A stretch of 64,000 bases of DNA from Candidatus Uhrbacteria bacterium (GCA_016222815.1 JACRQE010000002.1:62001-126000), one strand, 5' to 3'; shown: positions 32,523-42,477, counted from the stretch's first letter. Notes: generated by a model from the sequence alone, not told the origin. Numbers and translations are program-made.

Positions 32523-35426
32523 TTACCTTACGGTCGAGCCCATGAACGAACTCAACTGAGCGAACTTGAAGAACAGGAAAGAGAAAGCGATAACCATGAC
32601 TATTGGCGCCGCCAGCGACAGGTAGTTCCTGCGTTCCGGGTCAAAGGTGCGAAGCGTCAATGAGTTGGCGACCACTGATACGGAACTCAACGCCATGGCT
32701 AAGCCGGCCAATTCCGGTTTGAGGATGAGGCCTAAACCCACGAAGACGCGCGCCGCAATCGGGATGCCTATAATGTTGTAGAACAATGAGAAGAACAGGT
32801 TTTGCTTCACCTTGCCGAGGGTCTCGCGGCTCAATTTGATGGCTTTCACGACGTCTGCAAGATCGCTTTTCATGAGCACGATGCCGCCGGTCTCCATGGC
32901 CACGTCCGTCCCGCTGCCCATGGCGATGCCGAGATCGGCTTGGGCCAAAGCCGGAGCGTCGTTGATGCCATCGCCGACCATGGCGACTTTGATTTTCGTT
33001 CCCTGGAGTTTCTTGATCTCATCCGCTTTGCCATCGGGCAAGACCTCGGCTAACACATTCGTGATGCCGGCCTGTTTGGCGATGGCTTGCGCGGTCCGTT
33101 CGTTGTCGCCCGTCAGCATGTAGACCGCGATGCCCATCTTCTGGAGCGCGGCAACGGTCTGCGCGGAAGAATCCTTGAGCGTGTCGGCGACCGCGATGAT
33201 GCCGAGGATGTCGGTCTCGTTGGCCAGGATCATGGCCGTCTTGCCCGCTTCTTCCAGCTTCTTCATTTTCCGTTCGACGGATTTCACGTCCAGCCCGAGG
33301 ATGTCGGTCATCAGGCGGCGGTTGCCGAAATAGTAGACCGTCCCGTCGATCCTGCCCTGCACGCCGTGTCCGGAGATGGCATTGAAGTCCGCGACCTCGG
33401 CCGTATCGATACCTTCTTCCTCGGCGTAGCGGCAGATGGCTTCGGCCAACGGGTGCTCGGATTTGGCTTCGAGCGAAGCGGCAAGCTCCAACAATTCCGC
33501 TTCATCCGACAATCCTGCGCCGACCACGTCGGTCACTTCGGGCTTGCCTTTGGTCAACGTGCCGGTCTTGTCGAAGACCACAGCTTTGATTTTACAGGCC
33601 GCTTCGAGCGGTTCGCCGCCTTTGATCAAAATGCCGTGCTCCGCTCCCTTGCCGGTGCTGACCATGATTGCCGTCGGCGTGGCCAACCCGAGGGCGCAGG
33701 GACAAGCGATGACGATGACGGCGGTGAACGCCATGAGCGAAAACGCCAGTGACGCGTTCAGCACGAAGAACCAGATCAGGAAGGTCAAGATCGCGAGGGC
33801 GATGACGATGGGCACGAACCAGGCGGAGATGCGGTCGGCGAAGCCCTGGATGGGGGCGCGCGAACCTTGGGCATCTTCGATCAAGCGGATGATTTGGGCC
33901 AAGACGGTCTCGTTGCCGACGTGGTTGGCCGTGAATTCGAAACTGCCGGTCTTGTTGAGGGTCGCGCCGATGACCTTGTCGCCGACTTTCTTTTCGACCG
34001 GCAAGCTTTCTCCGGTCAGCATGGATTCGTCCACGGCGGACGAACCTTTGGTGAGGGTGCCGTCGACCGGGATTTTTTCTCCGGGGCGCACGACCAGCGT
34101 ATCACCAGCCACGACCTGCTCGAACGGGATGTCCGACGTGACGCCTTGGCGGATGACGCGCGCCGTCTTGGCCTGCAACCCCATGAGTTTCTTGACCGCC
34201 TCGGAGGTCCGGCCTTTTGCTTTGCTTTCCAACCATTTTCCCAGCACGACGAACGTGATCAAGAAGACCGACGTCTCGAAATACAGTTCGGGTATCTTCA
34301 TGCCGTCCAAGCCCGTGATGCTCCGGTTGGCTATGGCATAGAGGATGAAATTGACGAGACTGTAGATGAACGCCGTCGAGGTGCCGATGGCGATCAGCGA
34401 ATCCATGTTGAAGGTCCTCATCCGCAGACTCGACCACATGCCCTTGTAGAAGTCAGCACCGATGATGAACTGCACCGGGATGGTCAGGATGAGCGAGATG
34501 AGTCCGACCCACGGGAGCAAGACCGCGCGGAACGGCATGAAGCCGAAGAAATCGAGCAGCATGAAGTACACGAGAGGCAGACTGAACGCCAAACCGAACA
34601 GGAATTTGTTGCGATAACCCTTCATCTCTTTGGACCGTCGGGTGCGTTCCTCTTCAGGATCCGCTTTATCGGCCAATATCGCGCCATAACCTGCCTTCTT
34701 TATGCGGTTGATGATTTCCTGTTCGTTCGTCTGGACGACGTCGAAGGTGACGCGCGCTTTTTCGGCGGCAAAATTGACGTTCACATCTTTCACTCCTTTG
34801 GCTTTCTTAAGGTTGCGTTCGATGAGACCGGCGCAGGAGGAACAATGCATGCCATTCAAGATGAAGACGGCCCGCTTATCACCGCTTTCGGGAGTGACTA
34901 CAGCGGCTTCAATCCCGAGTACCGGCAGTCCACGGATGGACGAAACAGTTGGCGCCGGGTTGGCGTTTTCGAAGGTGTTGCCCAACTCCAAGACGCGAGA
35001 GAAATGAGATATTATTTTCTCCACATCCTCGGCGCCGCGCGGGTATTCCAGCGTGCCGGTCTTGTGCGTTCTGATATTGCCTTCGAAATACGGCGTCCCT
35101 TTTTCATCCAGCCTGACACTGCCCTCGGCATCGGTGTGCATTTTATATTGCAGCTTGAACGGTCCGTCTTGCTTAGATTCCTTCACGTCGATATCTGGGG
35201 TGACAGGAACGGAACCATCTTTTACGGTCTCCGCTTTGTATCCGAGACCGACTATGACGTCGACGATGGCTTGTCCCTCCGTAGTGCCGTCAGTCGTCAC
35301 GACGCAATCGCCTGTCGGATAATCGACTTTGACGGATTGCACGCCCGGCAATTCGCCGACGGCCGAGCTGATGAGCGTCTCGCAGGATTTGCAGTGCATT
35401 CCGGTTATTTTGAGGCTTATGTCCAT
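32523..35426 (-). CDS. copA: CopA-like Cu(I) P1B-1 ATPase with two HMA domains
   Basis: 967 residues, longer than most. HMA 1 ([11 protein letters not shown], about 8-18), an inserted region of about 100 residues with no recognised motif, HMA 2 ([14 protein letters not shown]), then eight predicted membrane segments. The metal motif is CPCALG (about 574), the phosphorylation site is [11 protein letters not shown] (about 618), the actuator is LTGESLP, and [16 protein letters not shown] is intact. Pumps Cu(I) from the cytosol. Starts four bases after the CopZ-like gene. Confidence 0.93.
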   Translation of the reverse strand: MDISLKITGMHCKSCETLISSAVGELPGVQSVKVDYPTGDCVVTTDGTTEGQAIVDVIVGLGYKAETVKDGSVPVTPDIDVKESKQDGPFKLQYKMHTDAEGSVRLDEKGTPYFEGNIRTHKTGTLEYPRGAEDVEKIISHFSRVLELGNTFENANPAPTVSSIRGLPVLGIEAAVVTPESGDKRAVFILNGMHCSSCAGLIERNLKKAKGVKDVNVNFAAEKARVTFDVVQTNEQEIINRIKKAGYGAILADKADPEEERTRRSKEMKGYRNKFLFGLAFSLPLVYFMLLDFFGFMPFRAVLLPWVGLISLILTIPVQFIIGADFYKGMWSSLRMRTFNMDSLIAIGTSTAFIYSLVNFILYAIANRSITGLDGMKIPELYFETSVFLITFVVLGKWLESKAKGRTSEAVKKLMGLQAKTARVIRQGVTSDIPFEQVVAGDTLVVRPGEKIPVDGTLTKGSSAVDESMLTGESLPVEKKVGDKVIGATLNKTGSFEFTANHVGNETVLAQIIRLIEDAQGSRAPIQGFADRISAWFVPIVIALAILTFLIWFFVLNASLAFSLMAFTAVIVIACPCALGLATPTAIMVSTGKGAEHGILIKGGEPLEAACKIKAVVFDKTGTLTKGKPEVTDVVGAGLSDEAELLELAASLEAKSEHPLAEAICRYAEEEGIDTAEVADFNAISGHGVQGRIDGTVYYFGNRRLMTDILGLDVKSVERKMKKLEEAGKTAMILANETDILGIIAVADTLKDSSAQTVAALQKMGIAVYMLTGDNERTAQAIAKQAGITNVLAEVLPDGKADEIKKLQGTKIKVAMVGDGINDAPALAQADLGIAMGSGTDVAMETGGIVLMKSDLADVVKAIKLSRETLGKVKQNLFFSLFYNIIGIPIAARVFVGLGLILKPELAGLAMALSSVSVVANSLTLRTFDPERRNYLSLAAPIVMVIAFSFLFFKFAQLSSFMGSTVR

Positions 35427-35430
35427 AGAG

Positions 35431-35637
35431 TTATTTTGTTACTGCCGTATAGCCCTGATCCTTCAAGGCTCCCAGCACCAAGATCATATCCAACGGTCGG
35501 TTAGAGACGATTTTCGTCAATCCGTCAGGCCGGATGTCGACGGATTCTACGCCTTTGAACTTCTTGATGATCATGGCACAGACTTTGCCGCAGGCGGCGC
35601 AGTTCAGGTTGGTTAGTGTGAATGTATATTCGTGCAT
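35431..35637 (-). CDS. copZ: CopZ-like HMA-domain copper chaperone
   Basis: 68 residues forming one HMA fold. The metal loop reads [11 protein letters not shown], with an extra Cys four residues after the CxxC. It should deliver Cu(I) to the CopA HMA domains. Tightly packed between copA and the 588-residue fusion gene. Confidence 0.82.
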   Translation of the reverse strand: MHEYTFTLTNLNCAACGKVCAMIIKKFKGVESVDIRPDGLTKIVSNRPLDMILVLGALKDQGYTAVTK

Positions 35638-35641
35638 ATGT

Positions 35642-37408
35642 TTATTTTACGTGGATAGTCGCCCGCCACATGCCCATGGGGCAGGTTATGTCGTAATCTC
35701 CGGCTTTGGTGGGCGTGAATTCGATGACAGTCGGCTTTGGATAGGACTCGTCGATGGCGATTCCCAAGTCGTAGTTGACGAATGCGACCATGCAGCCGGC
35801 AGGAGATGCATCCGCGGTGATCGTCCATTCGACGGCTTTCCCGGCTTTGACGGTAAATTCATTAGGCGAGAGTCCGCGGCTGTCACGCGAAGAGATTTTC
35901 TGGACGCCCGAGGCATCGGTTTTGACGGAATCATCTGTCGGCGCGGTTACGAGCTTACGCGGGGTTCCACCACCGCAACCTCCGCAACCGCCGCCCGATC
36001 CGCAGGAGCCTCCCACTGCGGCGAGAGGCGGAGCGCTGGACACGGCAGTCGAAACGACGCCATCAACATCCGTACCGTCGACAACATTGAAGACGCCGCG
36101 GTACATACCCATGGAACAGCTGAATGGCAACTGCTCCGTTTGCGTCGGGGTGAATTCGATGATGTTTTCGCCGGCTTTTAGATTTTGTTGGATACCCATG
36201 GATGGCATGTAGATCGAGGCCGCGCAGGAATACGGGGCTTCGGACGTGATGATCCATTTAACCGGAATGTCTTTCTTGACCGTGAAGCTGTTCGGGGAAT
36301 AACCGGCATTTTTTTGCGTCATCCGCACAATCTGCTTGCCATCGACGATTTCGGCCGAACTGACCGATGAGCCGACAGACGCCGCTGGAGAACCGAAACC
36401 GACGAGAGCCAGCGCGTTATTCACATTGAAGATGCCAAAGATAAGTACAGCTAAACCGACGATGGCGTAAAAGCGCCGCGCGACCGCGCCTTTGATAATC
36501 GAGGTCAAGCCGCCGATCGAGAGCAGGGCCGGAGCCGTGCCGAGTGCGAAGAAGCCCATGATCAAGGCGCCGCTCGCGAAACTCCCGAATCCGATGGACG
36601 CGACCTGCATAGCCTGGGTGAAGCCGCAGGGCAGGAAGAAGGTCAACGCCCCGGAGACCACCGCGGACTTGTGGCTGTATTCCTTTTGGTGACGATTTAA
36701 ACCGAGGAACTTGGCCAACGAAGCCGGCAAGGTCAAAGAAGTTTCTTTCAGGCGCGGCGAGATTCCGGTGAGCTTCAGACCAAGGACGACCATGACGGCG
36801 CCCACAGCCAGGGTGAGGAGCGCTTGGAAAGTCCCGGATATTTTCAGGAAACTCCCCAGCGTCCCGAGCGCTCCACCGAGCAAGGCATAACCGCCGACGC
36901 GACCCAGATTGAAGTAGAGATGCGGGCGGAATTTTTGCCACGAGGTCGCCTCCGGATGGAGCTCCGCATGGCGGGCCGAGATGCCCATGATCAAACCACC
37001 GACGATTGCCATACAGGTGGAGATACCGGCCACGAGACCGATGACGAAGGCAAAGGAATAGGTGACGTCACTGGTCTGGAGCGAGATGTCGAACAACCCG
37101 AAACTCCGGGCCAGGAGATACAGGACGGTCAGTGTGAGACCGGCGGCCACAAGTTCGCGGTAGTCCGCGTAACTTCTTGATAACCAAGACAATGGCTCGC
37201 GCTGTCCAACTTCATAGCCGGCATCACGCACCGCTTGTTCGAGATCCTTATGACTCGGATAATCGGAAACATAACTGATTTCCGCCGATCCGTTCGGGTA
37301 CGAGACTCTGACGGACGAGACGTGCCGAACATCCTTCAGCTTCCCTTCCAACAATATTTCGCAGGAACGGCAATGCATTCCCTTGATAGGTAATTTAAGA
37401 TGACCCAT
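35642..37408 (-). CDS. HMA - TauE/SafE-like membrane domain - two cupredoxin-like domains fusion
   Basis: 588 residues. HMA domain (GMHCRSCEILL, 1-70). A polytopic UreH/SafE-like domain with GLVAGISTCMAIVGGLIMG and FFLPCGFTQAMQVAS (about 85-345). Two cupredoxin-like beta-sandwiches (about 360-455 and 500-588) each end in a Cys-Met loop (CSMGMYRG, CPMGMWRA), joined by a GSCGSGGGCGGCGGG linker. The parts suggest copper pick-up, membrane passage and handling outside. Members of this family are annotated as sulfite exporters, but the attached domains argue for copper. Confidence 0.85.
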   Translation of the reverse strand: MGHLKLPIKGMHCRSCEILLEGKLKDVRHVSSVRVSYPNGSAEISYVSDYPSHKDLEQAVRDAGYEVGQREPLSWLSRSYADYRELVAAGLTLTVLYLLARSFGLFDISLQTSDVTYSFAFVIGLVAGISTCMAIVGGLIMGISARHAELHPEATSWQKFRPHLYFNLGRVGGYALLGGALGTLGSFLKISGTFQALLTLAVGAVMVVLGLKLTGISPRLKETSLTLPASLAKFLGLNRHQKEYSHKSAVVSGALTFFLPCGFTQAMQVASIGFGSFASGALIMGFFALGTAPALLSIGGLTSIIKGAVARRFYAIVGLAVLIFGIFNVNNALALVGFGSPAASVGSSVSSAEIVDGKQIVRMTQKNAGYSPNSFTVKKDIPVKWIITSEAPYSCAASIYMPSMGIQQNLKAGENIIEFTPTQTEQLPFSCSMGMYRGVFNVVDGTDVDGVVSTAVSSAPPLAAVGGSCGSGGGCGGCGGGTPRKLVTAPTDDSVKTDASGVQKISSRDSRGLSPNEFTVKAGKAVEWTITADASPAGCMVAFVNYDLGIAIDESYPKPTVIEFTPTKAGDYDITCPMGMWRATIHVK

Positions 37409-37463
37409 AAGATGATTTTAAGATTAAGCCAACCGATACCAAACAAGGCAGAATCTTATGGGT

Positions 37464-37919
37464 TTATTCGCGTTTTATGACGCAATCTGTGAGAAAATTT
37501 TCTTTTTGGGGAAAAAACCTTAAAAATCCAAGATTGGACGCTCGACTTGAGGATTCGGCGCGGAACGAAAGCATCGGCAAGATAGCTGGAGCAGTCAGGC
37601 TCAACTTGGATTGCCGCGCATTGTTCTCGAAAGCAGCATTCTCGGATGCAGATGCACAGTTATGGTCGGCATGAGCAGTCATTCCCTGATGGATGCCCGA
37701 CAACCCAACTTGCGCATCCATCATGACGACTGATTCTGTCTTCGATAAAGCAGTCGGTTTTTGGTAGTCGGCGCAGTCTTGGCTTTGGTCCATGCCACTT
37801 TCGATAGTGGCTGAAGCAGCGTAAACAGGAGCGGCCTGCAGCAGACATGCCAAACAACTCGCACCTAGGATCACCGGGGCTAAAATATATGTGGCGATTT
37901 TTGATGCGATATTATTCAT
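37464..37919 (-). CDS. Secreted hypothetical protein in the copper block
   Basis: 151 residues from ATG 37919. The signal peptide (ILAPVILGASCLACLLQAAPVYA) contains Cys, so lipoprotein processing is conceivable. The mature part has scattered His, Met and Cys (GIHQGMTAHADHNC) that might bind metal. It is two bases after csoR, so it is co-transcribed. Family not recognised. Confidence 0.6.
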   Translation of the reverse strand: MNNIASKIATYILAPVILGASCLACLLQAAPVYAASATIESGMDQSQDCADYQKPTALSKTESVVMMDAQVGLSGIHQGMTAHADHNCASASENAAFENNARQSKLSLTAPAILPMLSFRAESSSRASNLGFLRFFPQKENFLTDCVIKRE

Positions 37920-37920
37920 A

Positions 37921-38199
37921 TCATCCCCTTCGTTGGGAGACGTTACAGGCACGGAGGATTTCTTGGATGAATTTTTCCCTTACTTCCGGATCGGTGGACG
38001 CCAACTTCGCGCCGCACGTCTCCAGATGGCTCTCGAGGATGATGTTCTTGGTCTGCTGCATGATGCCCGTGATGGCGTTGCATTGCTGGATGATATCCAT
38101 GCAATAGCGCTGGTCTTCAGCCATCTTCAGGACAGTATCCATAAGGCCCCGCGCTTTCTGCAGGTTACGGATGGCTTTGCCGGCATGTGGTTCTTTCAT
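37921..38199 (-). CDS. csoR: CsoR-family copper-sensing repressor
   Basis: 92 residues, the usual size of CsoR/RcnR (DUF156) proteins. The Cu(I) ligands fit the Cys-His-Cys set: RYCMDIIQQ for the first Cys and ESHLETC for the His-x3-Cys. ATG 38199 is chosen; the longer frame crosses the promoter. It is first in the minus-strand copper block, and a palindrome overlaps its own -10, so it should repress the block until Cu(I) binds. Confidence 0.88.
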   Translation of the reverse strand: MKEPHAGKAIRNLQKARGLMDTVLKMAEDQRYCMDIIQQCNAITGIMQQTKNIILESHLETCGAKLASTDPEVREKFIQEILRACNVSQRRG

Positions 38200-38206
38200 G
38201 AGGGGA

Positions 38207-38221
38207 ACTATACCATAGGTA
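38207..38221 (-). promoter_or_regulatory. csoR promoter -10 with overlapping candidate CsoR operator
   Basis: On the minus strand TGG-TATAGT lies 7 bases before the csoR ATG. It overlaps the palindrome taccataggta (38211-38221), reminiscent of GTAC-ended CsoR operators. Confidence 0.5.
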
Positions 38222-38291
38222 CAGGTTCCAGGCAAGAGAGGGGTCCAACCCAGCCAAATCCCTGCTGTTTGGTCGGTTGCCCAAGGTCGTG

Positions 38292-38297
38292 TATCCT
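38292..38297 (+). promoter_or_regulatory. -10 element of rpiB
   Basis: TG-TATCCT lies 10 bases before the ATG at 38308; no Shine-Dalgarno. Confidence 0.4.
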
Positions 38298-38307
38298 GTA
38301 GCGAGAT

Positions 38308-38751
38308 ATGAAATGCAAAAACATCTTCATCGGCGCAGACCACGCAGGATTCAAGCTGAAAAAGGAAATCCGAGAAACGCTGGATAAAAGACCCGCAACC
38401 TCCGTGGTCATGGACCTTTCTCCAAAGTTAATCGAGGGCGACGATTATCCCGAAATCGCCACCCAAGTCGCCAAGCTTGTGGCCGGGACACCAGGATCGC
38501 GCGGCGTCTTAATCTGCGGCAGCGGCGTGGGCGTGACCATGGCGGCCAATAGGATAAAGGGCGTTAGAGCTTTCGACGCTTATGACGCCGAGACCGTCAA
38601 ACTGGCACGGGAGCATAATGACGCCAACGTGATCGCTCTCTCGGGCTGGAGGCAGTCGGCGGCGGACGCGAAAAAATTGCTCAAGATATTCTTCGCAACG
38701 GAATTCTCGAAAACGCCGCGGCATCATCGCCGCGTGAAGATGCTCGGATGA
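38308..38751 (+). CDS. rpiB: Ribose-5-phosphate isomerase B (RpiB/LacAB family)
   Basis: 147 residues. IGADHAGFKLKKEI at the N-terminus, VLICGSGVGVTMAANRIKGVRA with the catalytic Cys, and REHNDANVIALSGW. Interconverts ribose-5-P and ribulose-5-P. It lies close to an epimerase gene and, some kilobases on, both halves of transketolase, together covering the non-oxidative pentose phosphate route. Confidence 0.92.
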   Translation: MKCKNIFIGADHAGFKLKKEIRETLDKRPATSVVMDLSPKLIEGDDYPEIATQVAKLVAGTPGSRGVLICGSGVGVTMAANRIKGVRAFDAYDAETVKLAREHNDANVIALSGWRQSAADAKKLLKIFFATEFSKTPRHHRRVKMLG

Positions 38752-38841
38752 ATCTTACTGTCGTCCCACGGCTTGACCGGGGGACCTTACCGACAGAGAT
38801 TCCCCGGTTGAACCGTGGAATGACAAAAAGAGAACAGAGGA

Positions 38842-39492
38842 ATGACAATCAAGAAATATATGAACGAAATCATACCTGCTATCCTCGCCCAAGACGAAAA
38901 GACATTCCGGGAGCGTTTAAAGGCCGTGAAGGATTTGGCGCCAATGGTTCAAATCGACGTGCTGGACGGCACGCTTTTCCGCGAGACAAGCTGGTTCGAC
39001 GTCGCGGCGATAAAGGCCATGGAAATCAAAGCGGATCTGGAACTTCACCTGATGGTCAGCCAGCCCAAGAAATACATCGAGGCTTGCCGCGTCCTGCCGA
39101 ACGTCAAGCGGGTCATCTGGCACATCGAGGCGCACATCGACCACGCGGAACTCATCATCCTGTGCGAGGAATATGGCTTGAAAACAGGTTTAGCCATCGC
39201 GCCCAAGACTCCGCTGGACGAGATAGAACCATTCGCGGATATGGTCGAAGAGATTTTGGTGCTGGGCGTGGAGCCAGGGAAATCAGGGCAGAACCTCATC
39301 AACGAGACAATCGACAAAGCCCGGACAATCGCCTTGGCATGGCCGAACGCGGTCACCGGATTCGATGGTGGAATCGCCCAATGGAACCTGGAACGCCTGC
39401 GCGACGCCGGCGTCACCCGTTTTTGCGTGGCCAGCGGGATCTTCGGAGCGACGGACCCGAAAGAGGCGCTGATGAAATTTCAGAATTTGTGA
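38842..39492 (+). CDS. rpe: Ribulose-phosphate 3-epimerase-like protein
   Basis: 216 residues (or 210 from ATG 38860, which gives the cleaner family N-terminus MNEIIPAILAQD). TIM-barrel landmarks are IPAILA, VQIDVLDG, LELHLMVSQP, GLAIAPKTP, LGVEPGKSGQ and TGFDGGI. The usual DGHF histidine is replaced (DGTLF), so activity should be confirmed. The ATG at 38842 sits in a GGAATGACAA motif that also ends the repeat just upstream. Co-oriented with rpiB. Confidence 0.8.
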   Translation: MTIKKYMNEIIPAILAQDEKTFRERLKAVKDLAPMVQIDVLDGTLFRETSWFDVAAIKAMEIKADLELHLMVSQPKKYIEACRVLPNVKRVIWHIEAHIDHAELIILCEEYGLKTGLAIAPKTPLDEIEPFADMVEEILVLGVEPGKSGQNLINETIDKARTIALAWPNAVTGFDGGIAQWNLERLRDAGVTRFCVASGIFGATDPKEALMKFQNL

Positions 39493-39496
39493 ACGT

Positions 39497-39979
39497 ATGC
39501 AAAAAATCCAACCTTTGTTGTTCGATACGTTCATGGCTGTCATCCAAGGCGCCCCAGGTTCGAAGATGTTCGGCCGGGCTTATGCTTTGGTGGACGGCAA
39601 AAAGAAAGAGGTGACGGAAAAAGGGAATCTGTCGTGCGCCCTATTCCCGTCTTTCGTGTTGAAGTATTTTAATTTGATAAAAAAGGGACACTACACGGTC
39701 ACCGGCCTGGTCCGCGACTTGGAGGAATCTGGTTGGAAAAAGATCAAGAAACCTAAGCTCGGGTGCATCCTGGTCTGGGGTGTTCAGGACGATAAGAAAA
39801 ATAAAAACTATACTTTCGGACACAAGCATATCGGTTTCTACGTGGGGAACGGGAAAGCCGTGAGCAACATGTCGTCAAAAGGATGCCCGGGGAAACACCA
39901 TTGGACATTCGGGACCCGAAACATGAAACCTGTGAGAAAAGTCGAGGCTATGTATTGGAATGAGCGAATTGAAACGTAG
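39497..39979 (+). CDS. Hypothetical protein, possible NlpC/P60-like cysteine peptidase
   Basis: 160 residues, four bases after rpe. The order GNLSCALFPSFVL, then LGCILVWG, then HKHIGFYVGNGKAVSN resembles the Cys-His layout of NlpC/P60-type amidases (DCSGFV, GD(L/I)xxF, HVGIYxG). No signal peptide is visible. The assignment is tentative. Confidence 0.55.
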   Translation: MQKIQPLLFDTFMAVIQGAPGSKMFGRAYALVDGKKKEVTEKGNLSCALFPSFVLKYFNLIKKGHYTVTGLVRDLEESGWKKIKKPKLGCILVWGVQDDKKNKNYTFGHKHIGFYVGNGKAVSNMSSKGCPGKHHWTFGTRNMKPVRKVEAMYWNERIET

Positions 39980-40023
39980 GGGCGACGCATGCGTCGCCCG
40001 GGCAAGGCGTGCCTTGCCCCTAC
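39976..40023 (+). repeat. Composite palindromic repeat, copy D (inverted)
   Basis: gtaggggcgacgcatgcgtc and ggcaaggcgtgccttgcccc form two adjacent hairpins. It is the same element as at 48108, 48821 and 50502 but in the opposite orientation and without the leading hairpin. Confidence 0.75.
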
Positions 40024-40096
40024 AAAAACACGAAACGCCGACATATCGCCAAAGATGGATAAACTTGGTATTCTTGGATAGATAAACAACAAAACT

Positions 40097-41518
40097 ATGT
40101 TGAAAAACTCTTTCTTAGCAATGTTGGCGATCGTGGCCGGGCTCGGATTGGCCGCGTCTGCCCAAGCATTATCGGTAAGCCCAGGCGATCTGCTCAAAGG
40201 TCCGGGCGATACCGTCTATTACTACAGCACAGACGGCATGCGCCACGTGTTCCCCAACCTGAAGACATACCAGACCTGGTATCCGGATTTCTCGACCGTG
40301 AAATCCGTCCCCTTATCAGAGCTGCAAGCCATCACATTGAATGGGAAGAACGTGACCTATAAACCGGGTGTGCGGTTGGTCAAGATAACGACCGACCCGA
40401 AGGTCTACGCCGTGGGCGCGCAAGCAACACTGCGCTGGGTGCAGACCGAGGCAGTCGCGACGGCCTTGTACGGCGCGGATTGGAACAAGAAGATAGACGA
40501 TGTGCCGGATGCCTTTTTCATCAATTATAAAGTCGGCTCCCCCATCACCTCGACCGGTGACTATTCGCCAACGGCAGAGACCGCGGCCGCGATCAACATC
40601 GACACGGAACTGAAGGTGACGACGCCGACTCCCCCGACGACGCCGACTGCGACTTCCACCACACCCACCGCAACCACGACTTCGGACATCACATTCACGA
40701 CATCCAAAGCCGAAATCCAGGCCGGTGACGTAGTGACTTTGATTGCCCAAGCCCAGGATCCGACAGGGATATACAAAGTGGACCTGTACTTCGACGGCCA
40801 GCTCGTCAGGACCTGTTTCTCATCTTCATGCTCAGGCGAGGCTACGGTACCGACATCGGGCACAAAGACGAGCTATGTGGCCGAAGGACGCGCCACCACG
40901 GTGAACCAACAAGTCTTGAGCAAAACAATCACCTTACCTATCAAACAGGACGGATCAGCAAAAATCTCTGTCCGCGTCGGCCAAGTGCAGATCACACCGG
41001 ACATGTTGGCTTCGGTGATTGCGGATGTGGATACGAGCGTAGCCATCCAGCGCATCGACATCTACGTGGACGGACAGATCGTCAAAGGCTGCGCAACCGG
41101 GGCGAGGCAGTGCCAGTGGACCGATTACCTGCTGAACAAGACGATCGGCTCGGTCCATCCGGTCAAAGCCACGGTGTCGGATACCTTGGGACGCGTATAT
41201 ACATCAAGCGAACTGACCATCACAGTCTCGACCACGGATGCGCCGGCCGTGATGGTTACTCCGGCCAAGGATCTGATCTACACCGGAGAGACGCTGGACG
41301 TCACGGTCTCGGCTTCGGATAATGACGGCATCACATCCATCGACGTGATGAAAGACGGTGCGGTGATCAAGCATTGCGACGGTGCCACGCCATGCACGGT
41401 CACGACCGGACCCTGGAACACGGTCGGGACCATGGTCTTCACCGGCCGCTCATATGACACGAAAAACGTGATGGGCAGCGGAACCTCGACAGGCGTCACG
41501 GTTACGGCCAGGCCGTAA
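40097..41518 (+). CDS. Secreted CPR surface-domain protein with Ig-like domains
   Basis: 473 residues. Signal peptide (SFLAMLAIVAGLGLAASAQA). Then a domain of about 140 residues beginning LSVSPGDLLKGPGDTVYYYS and containing MRHVFPNLKTYQTWY, VTYKPGVRLVKITTDPK and DDVPDAFFINY. It is shared with the next gene and recurrent in CPR secreted proteins. A Thr/Pro linker (about 175-198) and three Ig-like repeats follow (each with a VDLYFDGQ/IDIYVDGQ/IDVMKDGA strand and a Cys pair). Probably attached to or part of the cell surface; no enzymatic motif. Confidence 0.8.
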   Translation: MLKNSFLAMLAIVAGLGLAASAQALSVSPGDLLKGPGDTVYYYSTDGMRHVFPNLKTYQTWYPDFSTVKSVPLSELQAITLNGKNVTYKPGVRLVKITTDPKVYAVGAQATLRWVQTEAVATALYGADWNKKIDDVPDAFFINYKVGSPITSTGDYSPTAETAAAINIDTELKVTTPTPPTTPTATSTTPTATTTSDITFTTSKAEIQAGDVVTLIAQAQDPTGIYKVDLYFDGQLVRTCFSSSCSGEATVPTSGTKTSYVAEGRATTVNQQVLSKTITLPIKQDGSAKISVRVGQVQITPDMLASVIADVDTSVAIQRIDIYVDGQIVKGCATGARQCQWTDYLLNKTIGSVHPVKATVSDTLGRVYTSSELTITVSTTDAPAVMVTPAKDLIYTGETLDVTVSASDNDGITSIDVMKDGAVIKHCDGATPCTVTTGPWNTVGTMVFTGRSYDTKNVMGSGTSTGVTVTARP

Positions 41519-41627
41519 CATCAGCAAGACTAGAAGTTCGAAACAGGTCAATTTCGGGCGTTGACCGGTCCAAGACCGTATACTAAAATCAATTCACGCT
41601 TCATTCTTAACATCACAGAGATATCCT

Positions 41628-42425
41628 ATGCGCTTCAGCAAACTCTCTAGTGCGTTGACGATGGCGGCCACGTTGGCCATGTCGTTCGCGCCCTTAGCCA
41701 GCCATGCCGCAGTCACTACGGCTTTCGGCCCTGGCGACCTGATCAAAGGTTCAGGCGATACAGTCTATTATTTAGCCACCGACGGACACCGCTACGTGTT
41801 CCCGAATTCCAAGACCTACTTCACCTGGTTCACGGATTTCTCGGGCGTGAAGCAGATCCCTGACGGCATGCTATCGACCATGCCTCTGGCCCGCAATAAC
41901 GTCACATACCGGCCGGGCGTAAAGATGGTCAAAGTCACGACCGATCCCAAGACATATGTGGTTGACCAAGGCGGGATCCTGCGCCACGTGGCATCTGAAC
42001 AATTGGCCGAAACGCTCTACGGCTTGGCCTGGCAGAGCCGCATCGATGACATCCCGGATGCCTACTTCGCCAACTATCGCGTAGGTACGCCGATCCAGAC
42101 GGCTTCGGATTACAAGCCGGCGGACGTCACGACCCTTACGCCAACGATCGCCATCGATAAGCAGTTGGATAACACCCGGGTGACCATCACGATCGGTTCA
42201 GTGAACAACGGTTTCGTGCCTCCGACCGTCACGGTCAAGAAGGGCACGAACGTGACCTGGACCAACAACGACGGCGCACAGCACTCGGTCGTCGGAGGCT
42301 GGGGCCAGTCGCAACCCCTGAACTACCAGGGAACGTATGAGCATGTCTTCAATACCGTGGGCTCATTCGACTACCACTGCGGCATCCACACGGTGATGCA
42401 GGGCACGATCAACGTAGTTCCATAA
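41628..42425 (+). CDS. Secreted CPR surface-domain protein with plastocyanin-like copper domain
   Basis: 265 residues. Signal peptide (LTMAATLAMSFAPLASHAA). The same N-terminal surface domain as the previous gene (DLIKGSGDTVYYLATDG, RYVFPNSKTYFTWF, DDIPDAYFANYRVG). Then a blue-copper domain (about 180-265) with ligands in GAQHSVVGG and DYHCGIHTVM. Likely an extracellular electron carrier or copper binder on the surface. The paired genes probably arose by duplication of the shared domain. Confidence 0.85.
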   Translation: MRFSKLSSALTMAATLAMSFAPLASHAAVTTAFGPGDLIKGSGDTVYYLATDGHRYVFPNSKTYFTWFTDFSGVKQIPDGMLSTMPLARNNVTYRPGVKMVKVTTDPKTYVVDQGGILRHVASEQLAETLYGLAWQSRIDDIPDAYFANYRVGTPIQTASDYKPADVTTLTPTIAIDKQLDNTRVTITIGSVNNGFVPPTVTVKKGTNVTWTNNDGAQHSVVGGWGQSQPLNYQGTYEHVFNTVGSFDYHCGIHTVMQGTINVVP

Positions 42426-42442
42426 AGACAGACGACAGAATG

Positions 42443-42477
42443 TAGGGGCGTCCCGGTGTCCACCGGGGCGCCCTTTT
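42443..42477 (+). repeat. GTAGGGGCG palindromic element, terminator-like
   Basis: ggggcgtcccggtg / caccggggcgccc followed by TTTT. It shares its core with the hairpins at 5465 and 11202. Confidence 0.6.

Noticed and set aside
33867-35504. 545-codon open frame on the plus strand
   Set aside because: It is antisense to copA and its neighbour; the minus-strand products have complete P-type ATPase and HMA motifs, and the plus frame has none.
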